Positions 23,701 to 32,617 of a stretch of 64,000 nt of DNA are shown here, piece after piece. This DNA comes from DASPJQ01 sp035299065. Its GTDB lineage: Bacteria > Bacteroidota > Bacteroidia > Flavobacteriales_D > UBA2798. Position 1 is the first letter of the stretch. Every line of letters begins with the position of its first letter. The translations under genes were made by a program, and so were the position numbers. The stretch is taken from positions 62,001-126,000 of the forward strand of contig DATGXI010000120.1 in NCBI GenBank assembly GCA_035299065.1, read 5' to 3'. Under the pieces are notes generated by a model. The model saw nothing but the letters and a program-made list of their open reading frames with translations, had not been told where the DNA came from and searched no databases.

Positions 23701-26700
23701 ATGAAAAAATCAATTATTGCTTTTTCCTTTTTAATTTGTCTTTCAGTCCTCGGGAAAGCCCAGGGACCAAAATTAATTATTTCAGAGTTTATGCCCAATC
23801 CTCCCGGCACCGACTCGCCACAGGAATATGTTGAGCTCCTGGCCACATCATTCATTGATTTTAGTGTCACTCCATATAGCGTTGTTTTTACCAATAACAG
23901 CGCAACAGCCAACGGCTGGGTACAGGGTTCAACCACAACATATGCTTTCAACATAAACACAGGAACCGTAAATGCCGGTGATGTTGTATATGTTGGCGGT
24001 GATGGTATGGCCCCAACAGGAACAAAACTTCGCGTAATAAATACCGGCACTACTGGTGGCGATGTTTTTGGATCACTCTCAACCGGTCCGCTTGGTAACG
24101 GTGGCAGCAATGCTGATGGTGTAGGCGTATTTAACGTTGCAGCATCGGCAATTACATCCAATACAATTCCAATTGATGCCGTTTTTTTTGGTACAGGTGT
24201 TGGCGGTGCTGAATTTGCCGGTACAGGGGGTTACACATTACCATACAATGATCACTATGCAGGCGGAAATGTAAAAAGCACTTCATTCCTTGCTCCGGAT
24301 CCCGCATCGGGTAATGCTATAATTGCTTCTGGTATTTTTAATACAACCACAGGCAGTTTTACAACACAACGTACATTTACCATTTTACCCGCAACCGACC
24401 TTGTTAGTGCAATCACATTTTCAACAACCCCGGGCAATGTAAGTTTTGCTGTTGCATCTACCAACCAAACTGTAAATGAAACAACCGCAAGTGCAACTTT
24501 TAACATCACAGTTACAAGCGCAAACAGCGCACAGGCCATTGTACAGGTGGTACCTTCAGCGCTCTCAACAGCAACCCTTGGTGTTGACTATACCATTTCA
24601 AACAACATTATTGTGGCACCTGCTGGTAGCACCGTTACACAGGTTGTGACCATCAATATGCTTGATGATGCCTCAATTGAGTCATCAGAGTATGCAATTT
24701 TTTCATTAACACCGCTAACCAACGCAACCGTTACAGGTGGCAACTTACATGCTTTTTACATAAAGGATGATGACAACATAGCTCCGGCAGAAACCAATGA
24801 ACTTGTATTTCAGTTATTGGGCAGTTACTCCAATGGTACTGAAGGATCAAATTCGGCTGAGATTGTTGCACACGATCCAACAACACAGCGTTTATATATT
24901 GCAAACAGTATTGGCGCCAAATTGGATATCGTTGATTTCTCCAATCCTTCTTCTCCTTCATTAATCAGTTCAGTTGTGGTTACACCAACCTATGGAAATA
25001 TAAACAGTGTTGCAGTAAATAACGGTACAGTAGCCTGTGCCATTGAAAGTACAGTAAGTCCGCAGGATTCAGGTAAAGTTGTTTTCTTTGACGCAAACGG
25101 AACATTTATCAGCAGTGTAAAAGTTGGCGCTATGCCTGATATGTTAACCTTCAATCATGCCGGTACAAAAGTTATTGTAGCGTGTGAAGGTGAACCAAAT
25201 GCTGCATATACAAACGATCCCGAAGGGCGTGTATGTTCAATTGATATTTCAGGAGGAGTTGCATCGGTAACACAATCCAATGTATCGTTCATCAATTTTA
25301 CAGCGTATGATGGAATGGAAACCACACTGCGTGCAATGGGAATACGTATCTATGGGCCTTTTGCAACAACCTCAAAAGACTTCGAACCTGAATACGTAAC
25401 CATTTCCGATGATGACCAAATTGCATGGGTTTCATTGCAGGAAAACAATGCCTTGGCTCAAATTGATTTGAATACAAATACAATAATTCAGTTAATGCCT
25501 TTAGGTTATAAAGATTTAAGTTTACCTGGAAATGGATTAGATGCTTCTGATCAAACTGTCGGTATTAACATTGCAAATTTTCCCGTAAAGGCCATGAATC
25601 TGCCCGATGCGTTGGCACACATGACAATAGGTGGTGTCACTTATGTAGTAACTGCAAATGAGGGCGATTCGCGTGAATATGCTGGGTTTTCAGAACCGGT
25701 TCGGCTTTCAACAATGACACTTGATGCAATCGCATTTCCAAATGCAGCGCAATTAAAGTCAAATGTTGTTGCGGGCCGTTTAAACATGACCAATCAACTT
25801 GGCGATATTGATTCAGATGGTGACTTTGACGAATTGTATTCATTGGGTGGGCGCTCATTCAGTATTTATAACGGAACTACCGGTGCACTTGTTTTTGACA
25901 GTGGCGATGATTTTGAGCGCATCATTTCTCAACATCCAACATATTCAGCGCTGTTTAACGCATCCAACACTTCAGGCGCAGCTGTGGCAAAAAATCGCAG
26001 TGATGACAAGGGTCCCGAGTGCGAGGGAGTAACCGTAGCGCAAATCAACAATGAGTGGTTTGCTTTTGCATCACTTGAAAGAGTAGGTGGAGTAATGATT
26101 TATAACATTACTGACCCATTAAATCCTGTTTATGTTGGTTACCACAACAACCGTAGTTTTGCCACCAATGGTCCTGACCGTGGTGCCGAAGGAATGATTT
26201 ACATTGATGCAGCCGATTCTCCTAACGGCAATGCAATCATGTTGCTTGCCAATGAAATTTCGAGCACACTTACCATTTACCAAATCAATACCTGTGAAGA
26301 AATGGCTGGGGTAAATTTAACTTCAACCAATGGAGCAGCAATTTGTTCAGGTGACATTACTGAATTATTTACAGCTCCGCTAGCTGGTGTTACTTACCAG
26401 TGGTATGACTCCGGTGGAATTCTTGCAGGTGAAACCGACACTGTTTTAAACGTAGCTACCGCCAATACATATTCTTTGCATTATATTTCATCCACGTATA
26501 CCTGTGCCGATGCTTCTTCGGTTGATGTTACGGTAAATCCTTTGCCTGTAGTTGTTGCCTCTGCCTCGGCTGCAACCGTTTGTTCAAATGAACCGTTAAC
26601 GTTAACCGGTAGTGGCGCGGTATCATATGCCTGGGATAACGGAGCAACCGATGCTGTTCCCTTTCTGTTATCAACTTCTACAACGTTTACCCTTGTTGGA

Positions 26701-27633
26701 ACAGATGCAAACGGTTGCTCCGGTATGGATAATATCTCTATTTCGGTAAATACGGCCCCGGCAGTGTCAACTATTAGTACTGATTACGATTTTTGTGTTG
26801 GTGGTTCAACAACCTTAACAGCATCAGGTGCATCAACCATTTCGTGGAGCGGGGGAATTTCAAATGGAGTTTCCTTTTCACCAACTACTACCAATGCCTA
26901 TATTGCAACAGGAACAGATGCCAGCGGTTGCTCGGATACCGATACGGTAACGATTACCGTTCATCCATTGCCAACCGTTGGCGCCATTGCTACAAATTCA
27001 AATGTATGCCAGGGTAATTCAACTGCATTAAACGGTACAGGGGCCAGTACGTATAGCTGGAGCGATGGTGTTGTAAATGGTTTTGGGTTTGTTCCCACAT
27101 CAACACATACATATGTAGTTACAGGTACCGACATAAACGGTTGTATAAATACAGGATCAATTCTCATAACCGTTCTTTCATTGCCAGCACCAACCATTGT
27201 TAATACTGCAGGTGTTTTATCCATTCCAACATATACAACAATGCAATGGTACCTCAATGGTGTGTCAATTCCCGGTGCAACCGCGTCATCCTACACACCA
27301 GCTGTTGATGGAGATTACAGTGTAGTAGTAACCGATCCGAATGGTTGCACAGGAAATTCGGCAACCTATACACTTAACACCTCAGGCGTAACTGAATTAA
27401 GTGAAGGCAACTTTAGTATTTACCCAAACCCGTTTAACAATATGCTTAACATTATAAACAAAAACAACGAGGTTTCAGATTTAACAATAATTGACGCTTT
27501 GGGTAAAGTTGTTTACAGGGATGCGCAATTTATTTCTGGTCAAATTGACTTATCAAACCTGTCAAATGGAATTTACCATGTAAAAATTCAGGCTTTTGCA
27601 AACCAATATACAAAGGTTGTTGTTAAAAATTAG
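23701..27633 (+). CDS. Secreted choice-of-anchor-I protein with lamin-tail, Calx-beta, Ig-like repeats and type IX sorting domain
   Basis: 1310 residues. Signal peptide (1-20); a lamin-tail-like domain starting LIISEFMPNPPGTDSPQEYVEL cut at about 25-230; a Calx-beta-like domain (about 250-355); a beta-propeller region (about 368-870) with the choice-of-anchor-I features GTEGSNSAEIVAHDP, NEGDSREYAGFSEPVRL and DDKGPECEGVTV, related to esterase-like phytase proteins; three Cys-containing Ig-like repeats (about 885-1160); and a C-terminal type A domain (FSIYPNPFNNMLNI). Surface-exposed or released by type IX secretion. A phosphatase or phytase role would fit the adjacent phosphate island but is inference. 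Confidence 0.82.
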   Translation: MKKSIIAFSFLICLSVLGKAQGPKLIISEFMPNPPGTDSPQEYVELLATSFIDFSVTPYSVVFTNNSATANGWVQGSTTTYAFNINTGTVNAGDVVYVGGDGMAPTGTKLRVINTGTTGGDVFGSLSTGPLGNGGSNADGVGVFNVAASAITSNTIPIDAVFFGTGVGGAEFAGTGGYTLPYNDHYAGGNVKSTSFLAPDPASGNAIIASGIFNTTTGSFTTQRTFTILPATDLVSAITFSTTPGNVSFAVASTNQTVNETTASATFNITVTSANSAQAIVQVVPSALSTATLGVDYTISNNIIVAPAGSTVTQVVTINMLDDASIESSEYAIFSLTPLTNATVTGGNLHAFYIKDDDNIAPAETNELVFQLLGSYSNGTEGSNSAEIVAHDPTTQRLYIANSIGAKLDIVDFSNPSSPSLISSVVVTPTYGNINSVAVNNGTVACAIESTVSPQDSGKVVFFDANGTFISSVKVGAMPDMLTFNHAGTKVIVACEGEPNAAYTNDPEGRVCSIDISGGVASVTQSNVSFINFTAYDGMETTLRAMGIRIYGPFATTSKDFEPEYVTISDDDQIAWVSLQENNALAQIDLNTNTIIQLMPLGYKDLSLPGNGLDASDQTVGINIANFPVKAMNLPDALAHMTIGGVTYVVTANEGDSREYAGFSEPVRLSTMTLDAIAFPNAAQLKSNVVAGRLNMTNQLGDIDSDGDFDELYSLGGRSFSIYNGTTGALVFDSGDDFERIISQHPTYSALFNASNTSGAAVAKNRSDDKGPECEGVTVAQINNEWFAFASLERVGGVMIYNITDPLNPVYVGYHNNRSFATNGPDRGAEGMIYIDAADSPNGNAIMLLANEISSTLTIYQINTCEEMAGVNLTSTNGAAICSGDITELFTAPLAGVTYQWYDSGGILAGETDTVLNVATANTYSLHYISSTYTCADASSVDVTVNPLPVVVASASAATVCSNEPLTLTGSGAVSYAWDNGATDAVPFLLSTSTTFTLVGTDANGCSGMDNISISVNTAPAVSTISTDYDFCVGGSTTLTASGASTISWSGGISNGVSFSPTTTNAYIATGTDASGCSDTDTVTITVHPLPTVGAIATNSNVCQGNSTALNGTGASTYSWSDGVVNGFGFVPTSTHTYVVTGTDINGCINTGSILITVLSLPAPTIVNTAGVLSIPTYTTMQWYLNGVSIPGATASSYTPAVDGDYSVVVTDPNGCTGNSATYTLNTSGVTELSEGNFSIYPNPFNNMLNIINKNNEVSDLTIIDALGKVVYRDAQFISGQIDLSNLSNGIYHVKIQAFANQYTKVVVKN

Positions 27634-27653
27634 GTTAAACCAATAACCAAAAG

Positions 27654-27687
27654 AAAAGGGGACTTCCGGCCAGGGGGTCCCTTTTTT
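27654..27687 (+). terminator. Intrinsic terminator
   Basis: AAAAGGGGAC, a GC-rich loop, then GTCCCTTTTTT; located 20 bases after the choice-of-anchor-I stop codon. Confidence 0.75.
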
Positions 27688-27762
27688 AATGTAACTAAAT
27701 CGCGTTATCGTGTAATAACTTTTTTTTTGCTGGCTCGTAAATTTCAGTATAAACTTAAAAAA

Positions 27763-28482
27763 ATGACAACAAACCAAAATCCGGTAAAAACAAAAAGCAA
27801 AACGTCTTATCTATTCACCTTATTGTTTGGGTTAAGTGTTTTTGCTAATGGTCCAGCATATTCGCAAGTAAGCGTAACAGTAAATATTGCCTCGCAGCCG
27901 GTGTGGGGACCTGTTGGCTATGATTATGTTGAGTATTATTACCTGCCTGCATACGAAGTGTATTATTATGTACCAACAGGTGTTTTCTTTTATCCCGTAG
28001 GTGCCACATGGGTATCATCAACATATTTACCAGCAAGGTACCATGTGGATTTATATAACACGTATAAAGTGGTAATCAATCGTCCCAAACCTTATCTCCT
28101 GCATGCTACATATGCTGCAAAGTATGCACGTTTTAAAAGCAGGCCGCCCAGGCAGTACATTATTAAAAACAGCAATAATTCAAAATACTTTGTAGTAAAA
28201 GGCCATCCTAAGTACGATGCAAGATTTATTCGAACAACAAACATGAAACCTGCGCGTAAACCAAAAACAAATGTGCCGGTTGACAAAACAAAAACAACGT
28301 CTTACACACCAAAATACAACGCTACGCCCCGTAAACACGAGGACAGGCCGCCAGCAAATCACAATACCAGGTATAAACCTGTGCCAAAACAGCAAAACCA
28401 AACAGCGCCAAAGCCACAAAATAACAAACCAAGACATAACGGTCATGGTAATAAGGGACATGGAGGTGGCAAGCACAAGTAA
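27763..28482 (+). CDS. Secreted tyrosine-rich/basic protein of unknown function
   Basis: About 239 residues, not recognised as a named family. I prefer the ATG at 27763 over the upstream TTG (27727), because it gives a normal N-terminus: KTKSKTSYLFTLLFGLSVFANGPAYS signal region split as MTTNQNPVKTK then a hydrophobic core, cleaved before QVSVTV. The mature N-terminal half is tyrosine-rich (DYVEYYYLPAYEVYYYVPTG); the C-terminal half (about 150-239) is strongly basic, proline/asparagine-rich and ends in a GHGNKGHGGGKHK His/Gly tail. Likely an envelope-associated protein. The low-complexity tail suggests nucleic acid, polysaccharide or metal binding, none proven. Confidence 0.7.
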   Translation: MTTNQNPVKTKSKTSYLFTLLFGLSVFANGPAYSQVSVTVNIASQPVWGPVGYDYVEYYYLPAYEVYYYVPTGVFFYPVGATWVSSTYLPARYHVDLYNTYKVVINRPKPYLLHATYAAKYARFKSRPPRQYIIKNSNNSKYFVVKGHPKYDARFIRTTNMKPARKPKTNVPVDKTKTTSYTPKYNATPRKHEDRPPANHNTRYKPVPKQQNQTAPKPQNNKPRHNGHGNKGHGGGKHK

Positions 28483-28514
28483 ACAGGTTCGGTTTTTTTT
28501 AATAAATTAGCAGG

Positions 28515-29780
28515 ATGAGATTACTGATTGTCATCCTGCTTTTTATTTGTTTTGATGTAAAAACACAGGTAATTACCCAACGCGGCCGTGAGCATTTAAC
28601 TATTCTTGCAGCCAACGAAATGTGTGGACGTGGTTATGTAAATGGAGGTTACCAAAAGGCTTCTGAGTACGTTGTCAAACAATTTGCAACATTTGGTCTT
28701 AAACCAATTGGAAAATCATATGCGCAAAACTTTTCTTACCCGGTTAATACCTTTCCCGATAGCGTTAGCGTAACAATAGGAAATACGCGTTTAAAAACAG
28801 GCCATGATTTTATTGTTGATGAAGCTTCCGGCTCTGATGTTGGTACATTCATTCCGCATTATTTTTCCATTAATGATTTCTTTTTAAAATTTGAGCCTGT
28901 TTTCCAGGAAAATGAAATAGTAGTGGTTGATCCTATTCCTGCAAAAATGGATAAGGATAGCATAGCCATTATTCGTACACGAATTGAAAAATTCAATTCC
29001 GATGTTCCACTCATACAGCTTGTAAATGGAAAACTAACATGGAGCGTGGCTACTGAAGCCCAAAAGCATGCACGCATTGAAATAAAAGCCGACAAATTTG
29101 ATAAAAATGCGGGTGAAATCACCCTAAACATTCACAACGTTTTAAATCCTTCGTTTCAGTCAGCAAATATTATTGGTGTAAAAAAAGCAAGGAAAAAAAG
29201 GTGCAAGGAGTACCTTGTGATAACAGCGCATCTTGATCACTTGGGTATGATGGGGAGTACCGCAATATTTAATGGAGCCAATGACAACGCCAGCGGAATT
29301 TCAATGTTGTTATGCCTGGCTGAATATTATGCAAAGCTAAAGCCAAACATGAACATCGCCTTTATTGCTTTTGGTGGCGAAGAGGCGGGCCTTATTGGAT
29401 CAAAATATTTTGTTGAGCATCCCCTTATTCCATTAGAAAAAATTAAATTTCTGCTTAACATTGACTTAATGGGTACGGGTGAAGATGGGATCACAGTTGT
29501 AAACGCAACAAAATTTGCTTCTGAATTTGACATATTGAAGAAAATTAATGCTGAAAATAATTATTTAAAACTGGTAAAGCCGCGGGGCGAAGCAGCCAAT
29601 AGCGATCATTATTGGTTTACCATGAAAGGCGTACATTCTTTTTTTATCTATACCATGGGAGGTACAGCGGCTTATCATGATGTGAACGATCGGCCGGAAC
29701 AATTGCCGTTAACTGAGTTCGAAGACTTGTATAAAATGATAATTTCCTTTTTTGACCAGGTGGCTATAATCAAAAAGTAA
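28515..29780 (+). CDS. M28-family zinc aminopeptidase, secreted
   Basis: 421-residue peptidase with a signal peptide (MRLLIVILLFICFDVKTQ). The C-terminal catalytic half has the co-catalytic zinc ligands of family M28: ITAHLDHLG (about 236-244), FNGANDNASG, FGGEEAGLIGS, LLNIDLMG, and NSDHYWF (about 371-377). The N-terminal part (20-215) contains a PA-like inserted segment. Such enzymes remove N-terminal residues from peptides in the periplasm or outside. It follows the tyrosine-rich gene by 32 bases and may be co-transcribed. Confidence 0.9.
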   Translation: MRLLIVILLFICFDVKTQVITQRGREHLTILAANEMCGRGYVNGGYQKASEYVVKQFATFGLKPIGKSYAQNFSYPVNTFPDSVSVTIGNTRLKTGHDFIVDEASGSDVGTFIPHYFSINDFFLKFEPVFQENEIVVVDPIPAKMDKDSIAIIRTRIEKFNSDVPLIQLVNGKLTWSVATEAQKHARIEIKADKFDKNAGEITLNIHNVLNPSFQSANIIGVKKARKKRCKEYLVITAHLDHLGMMGSTAIFNGANDNASGISMLLCLAEYYAKLKPNMNIAFIAFGGEEAGLIGSKYFVEHPLIPLEKIKFLLNIDLMGTGEDGITVVNATKFASEFDILKKINAENNYLKLVKPRGEAANSDHYWFTMKGVHSFFIYTMGGTAAYHDVNDRPEQLPLTEFEDLYKMIISFFDQVAIIKK

Positions 29781-29840
29781 TTTCGAAAAAAAAATCACGA
29801 AAAAGATCTGGCGGCAACAACCAGTTGTTCATTTTAAACA

Positions 29841-30809
29841 CTATTGAATTATTAATTTTTTAATGCTTTTTCCATGCGGTGTTTGCAGAGATACAAGGTA
29901 AACGCCTTTTTCAAAAGCCGATACATCAATATTTCGCTGGAAAGAACTCGTATGAATTATTTTTCCATCCAGGGTAGCAATCGAAATCCTGGATTCAACA
30001 TGGTTTTCGCCAACAATACTTATAGCATGACTGCTTGGGTTTGGATAAAAACCAAAAACAGGTTTTTCATTTTCCGGAACTGAATTTAGCCAGTTATGTA
30101 TAACCCCTATTGCCTCAAGGTCAAATCCACCCGTAGGAAATGCGGTTGGCCAGGGATCGTTGATTTTTGTGCCGTATTGATCATAGGTGCTGTAATTACT
30201 AATGCAACCTATGACATCAATTATTTTAATATGCGTTATGGCATTTACATCAAGCCCGGCAACGGCATTCAATTCCTGTAGGTCAAAAGGAGTACCATAC
30301 ATTGCGCGGTACTTTCCTGCCAGGTTATTTATCTTAACCGCTTCAAGTGAATCAAATGTTCCAACCTGTGCGGTGTCTTGCGTGTAACTTGTTGCAGGAA
30401 AACGGTAAAAATTAATACCATCGCTACTTACTTCAACAAAGGCAAGTTCAAGAAAATAATCATCAAACCCGTTCTCAAAAACGGCAAAATCATAACCTGG
30501 ACCATTTGATACCTGTATACTAAAATTGCAAATAGCCGAGCCTCCATCGCCAAGACTAACTACACCATTACTTCCTGAAATGCCAATTACCTGCGAGCTG
30601 TCACCGGCACTGGCCAGTCCAACAGGAGGATTCGAAATGTCCTGGTACCCGCGTATCACGGTGCATGCCGTTACCCAGTCAATAAAAGCTGAACTGTCTT
30701 TATGCATAGCGCTTGTACCCGGTTGTCCTGCTGGTGGTTCAAACTGTGCAAAAGAATAAGTCAGGTTAAACAGAAAAATAAATAAAAAATATGTAATGCT
30801 TTTTTTCAT
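29841..30809 (-). CDS. Type IX-secreted protein with ENGF/FVEVSSDG domain
   Basis: 322 residues: signal peptide to SFAQ, a beta-sandwich-like domain (about 25-235) with YDFAVFENGFDD, LAFVEVSSDGINFYRFP and NLAGKYRAMYGTPFDLQEL, then a type A sorting domain (FGFYPNPSSHAISIVG to SIKKLIIQ). The domain pattern is common in Bacteroidota surface proteins without a settled function. Last gene of a four-gene minus-strand run; its ATG overlaps the TAA of the barrel gene before it (TAATG). Confidence 0.8.
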   Translation of the reverse strand: MKKSITYFLFIFLFNLTYSFAQFEPPAGQPGTSAMHKDSSAFIDWVTACTVIRGYQDISNPPVGLASAGDSSQVIGISGSNGVVSLGDGGSAICNFSIQVSNGPGYDFAVFENGFDDYFLELAFVEVSSDGINFYRFPATSYTQDTAQVGTFDSLEAVKINNLAGKYRAMYGTPFDLQELNAVAGLDVNAITHIKIIDVIGCISNYSTYDQYGTKINDPWPTAFPTGGFDLEAIGVIHNWLNSVPENEKPVFGFYPNPSSHAISIVGENHVESRISIATLDGKIIHTSSFQRNIDVSAFEKGVYLVSLQTPHGKSIKKLIIQ

Positions 30810-31546
30810 TAGTTAAGGTACAGGGTAAGTCCGGCTGATAATGAACTGATGTTTTGCCCGCTGTTGTTCTTATAAATGGGTTTAATTAAATAGTGAACGT
30901 ATACACATAAGTTTGAAAACCCAATTCGTAACGTTGGGCCATAGGTGAATTTTTCATAACCAGGAATGTTGTGGTCTTTAACCTTGCCTTTATCACCTTT
31001 GAATTTGGTATGGTTATTAAACAAATAGCCCCCTCTGAAACCTGCATATAATCGCCAAATATGATCGCGTCCCGGTTTCAAACGAAATTCCATTAGCCCG
31101 TCAACATAATTCAAGGCAATTTTATTTTTTGTATAGTTTGTCCCAACGGGTAAACGCATGAATGTGTCAACAACAGTTAAATCATTTTTTGTGTATTGAT
31201 TGTAAAATCCATCATGGTAATGATGCAATGAGCGTAAGCCTATACCCCATGCAAAACTAAAACCGGGTGAAGCCGAATATTCAAACATACGGCTCCAGGC
31301 AAAGCCCCAGGAAGGTTTTTGGGTTATACCATTTGGTGAAGTTAGCCAGTGCTCATAGGTAAAATCAAAAGCAGTTCGGTGTTGACGTGGTACCGAATCT
31401 TTGTCTGTAAGAAAAAAACCATTATAAATATCACCTAGACGCATTTGTGAAAATGCATTGCCCGAAAGAATAAGGAAACTAACTATAAAAAGTAGTTTCC
31501 TGAACCGCCTGTAATTGAATACGTGTATGTGTTTAAATACCGGCAT
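30809..31546 (-). CDS. Outer-membrane beta-barrel protein
   Basis: 245 residues with a basic N-terminus and signal peptide (cleavage after GNAFS), followed by alternating amphipathic strands (FDFTYEHWLTSP, SWGFAWSRMFEY, FSFAWGIGLRSLHHY, YAGFRGGYLFNNH) and a terminal strand SSLSAGLTLYLN. Not assignable to a named porin family. It starts 2 bases after the galE stop and overlaps the next gene by one base, so it is translated as part of the S46-galE-barrel-T9SS operon. Confidence 0.75.
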   Translation of the reverse strand: MPVFKHIHVFNYRRFRKLLFIVSFLILSGNAFSQMRLGDIYNGFFLTDKDSVPRQHRTAFDFTYEHWLTSPNGITQKPSWGFAWSRMFEYSASPGFSFAWGIGLRSLHHYHDGFYNQYTKNDLTVVDTFMRLPVGTNYTKNKIALNYVDGLMEFRLKPGRDHIWRLYAGFRGGYLFNNHTKFKGDKGKVKDHNIPGYEKFTYGPTLRIGFSNLCVYVHYLIKPIYKNNSGQNISSLSAGLTLYLN

Positions 31547-31548
31547 TT

Positions 31549-32577
31549 TTATTTTTTAAATTGCTCCAGGTTTTTTTCCCAGGCCCAGGCGTGTTTCATG
31601 GTGTCGGCAAGTGTATACTGGCATTTCCAGTGTAATTTTTTTTCGGCCTTTTCAGTATTGGCAAATATTTTTTCAACATCACCATTCCTTCGCTGTCCAA
31701 TACGGTAGTTTACTTTCAGGTTGTTGATTTCTTCAAAAGTTTTTATCACTTCAAGCACGGTATTTCCATTACCACTGCCAAGGTTGAATATTTCAGGGTA
31801 GTGTGTGAATTCATCAATGTATTTTATTGACTGAACATGCGCATTTGCAATGTCACATACATGAATGTAATCACGCACACATGTACCATCTTTCGTTGAA
31901 TAATCGTTGCCAAATACAGTTAACACTTCCCGAATCCCTTTTACAGTTTGCGTAAGATAGGGCACAAGGTTCATGGGAACGCCTTTACCCAATTCGCCAA
32001 TAAGACCTCCCGGGTGTGCACCAACAGGGTTAAAATAACGCAGCAGTACTGGTTTAAACCAGGCATTGACAGCAGTAAATTCAGTTATTATTTGTTCGCA
32101 AATAATTTTTGTATTGCCGTATGGCGATTCGGCTTTCCCCATGGGGGTCTCTTCTGTAACAGGAATTTGCTCAGGACTACCATAAACCGTACACGATGAG
32201 GAAAAAATAAAATCGGTAAGTTTATATTGTTCACACAGTTTAAGCAATACAATTAGTGAACCTATATTATTACTGTAATATTTTAAGGGAAACGCAACGC
32301 TTTCGCCAACGGCTTTGTAGGCGGCAAAATGTATGATACCACCAAAATTTTCCTTTTCAAAAATAGCCAACATTTGAGTTTCATTGCAGCAATTTGCTTC
32401 ATAAAAAGGAATTTTACGGCCCGTAATTTTTTCAAGATGGTCAAGTATAAACCGTTCAGAATTTTCCAGGGTGTCTACTATAACAGGATCGTAACCATTT
32501 TCAACCAATGATACCACGGTGTGTGAACCTATGAATCCGCAACCTCCGGTTACCAATATTTTTTTGTTCTTTAACAC
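31549..32577 (-). CDS. galE: UDP-glucose 4-epimerase
   Basis: Interconverts UDP-glucose and UDP-galactose for polysaccharide synthesis; cytoplasmic extended short-chain dehydrogenase. 342 residues with the NAD-binding GGCGFIGSHTVVSL (about 11-24), FSSSCTVYGSPEQIPVTE with the catalytic Ser/Thr, the Tyr-x3-Lys as YGNTK (about 154-158), and GEEs typical LRYFNPVGAHPGG. Second gene of a run headed by an S46 peptidase (gap 40 bases). No other glycan genes are nearby, so its placement looks incidental. Confidence 0.95.
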   Translation of the reverse strand: MLKNKKILVTGGCGFIGSHTVVSLVENGYDPVIVDTLENSERFILDHLEKITGRKIPFYEANCCNETQMLAIFEKENFGGIIHFAAYKAVGESVAFPLKYYSNNIGSLIVLLKLCEQYKLTDFIFSSSCTVYGSPEQIPVTEETPMGKAESPYGNTKIICEQIITEFTAVNAWFKPVLLRYFNPVGAHPGGLIGELGKGVPMNLVPYLTQTVKGIREVLTVFGNDYSTKDGTCVRDYIHVCDIANAHVQSIKYIDEFTHYPEIFNLGSGNGNTVLEVIKTFEEINNLKVNYRIGQRRNGDVEKIFANTEKAEKKLHWKCQYTLADTMKHAWAWEKNLEQFKK

Positions 32578-32617
32578 AGCTTAATGTTAGGTTTTAATAG
32601 GTAGGTAAAACCAAAGC

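Noticed and set aside
29841..30809. Cobalamin-linked surface protein
   Set aside because: The domain pattern is sometimes seen near vitamin-uptake genes, but no BtuB-like receptor or cobalamin riboswitch is in this window.
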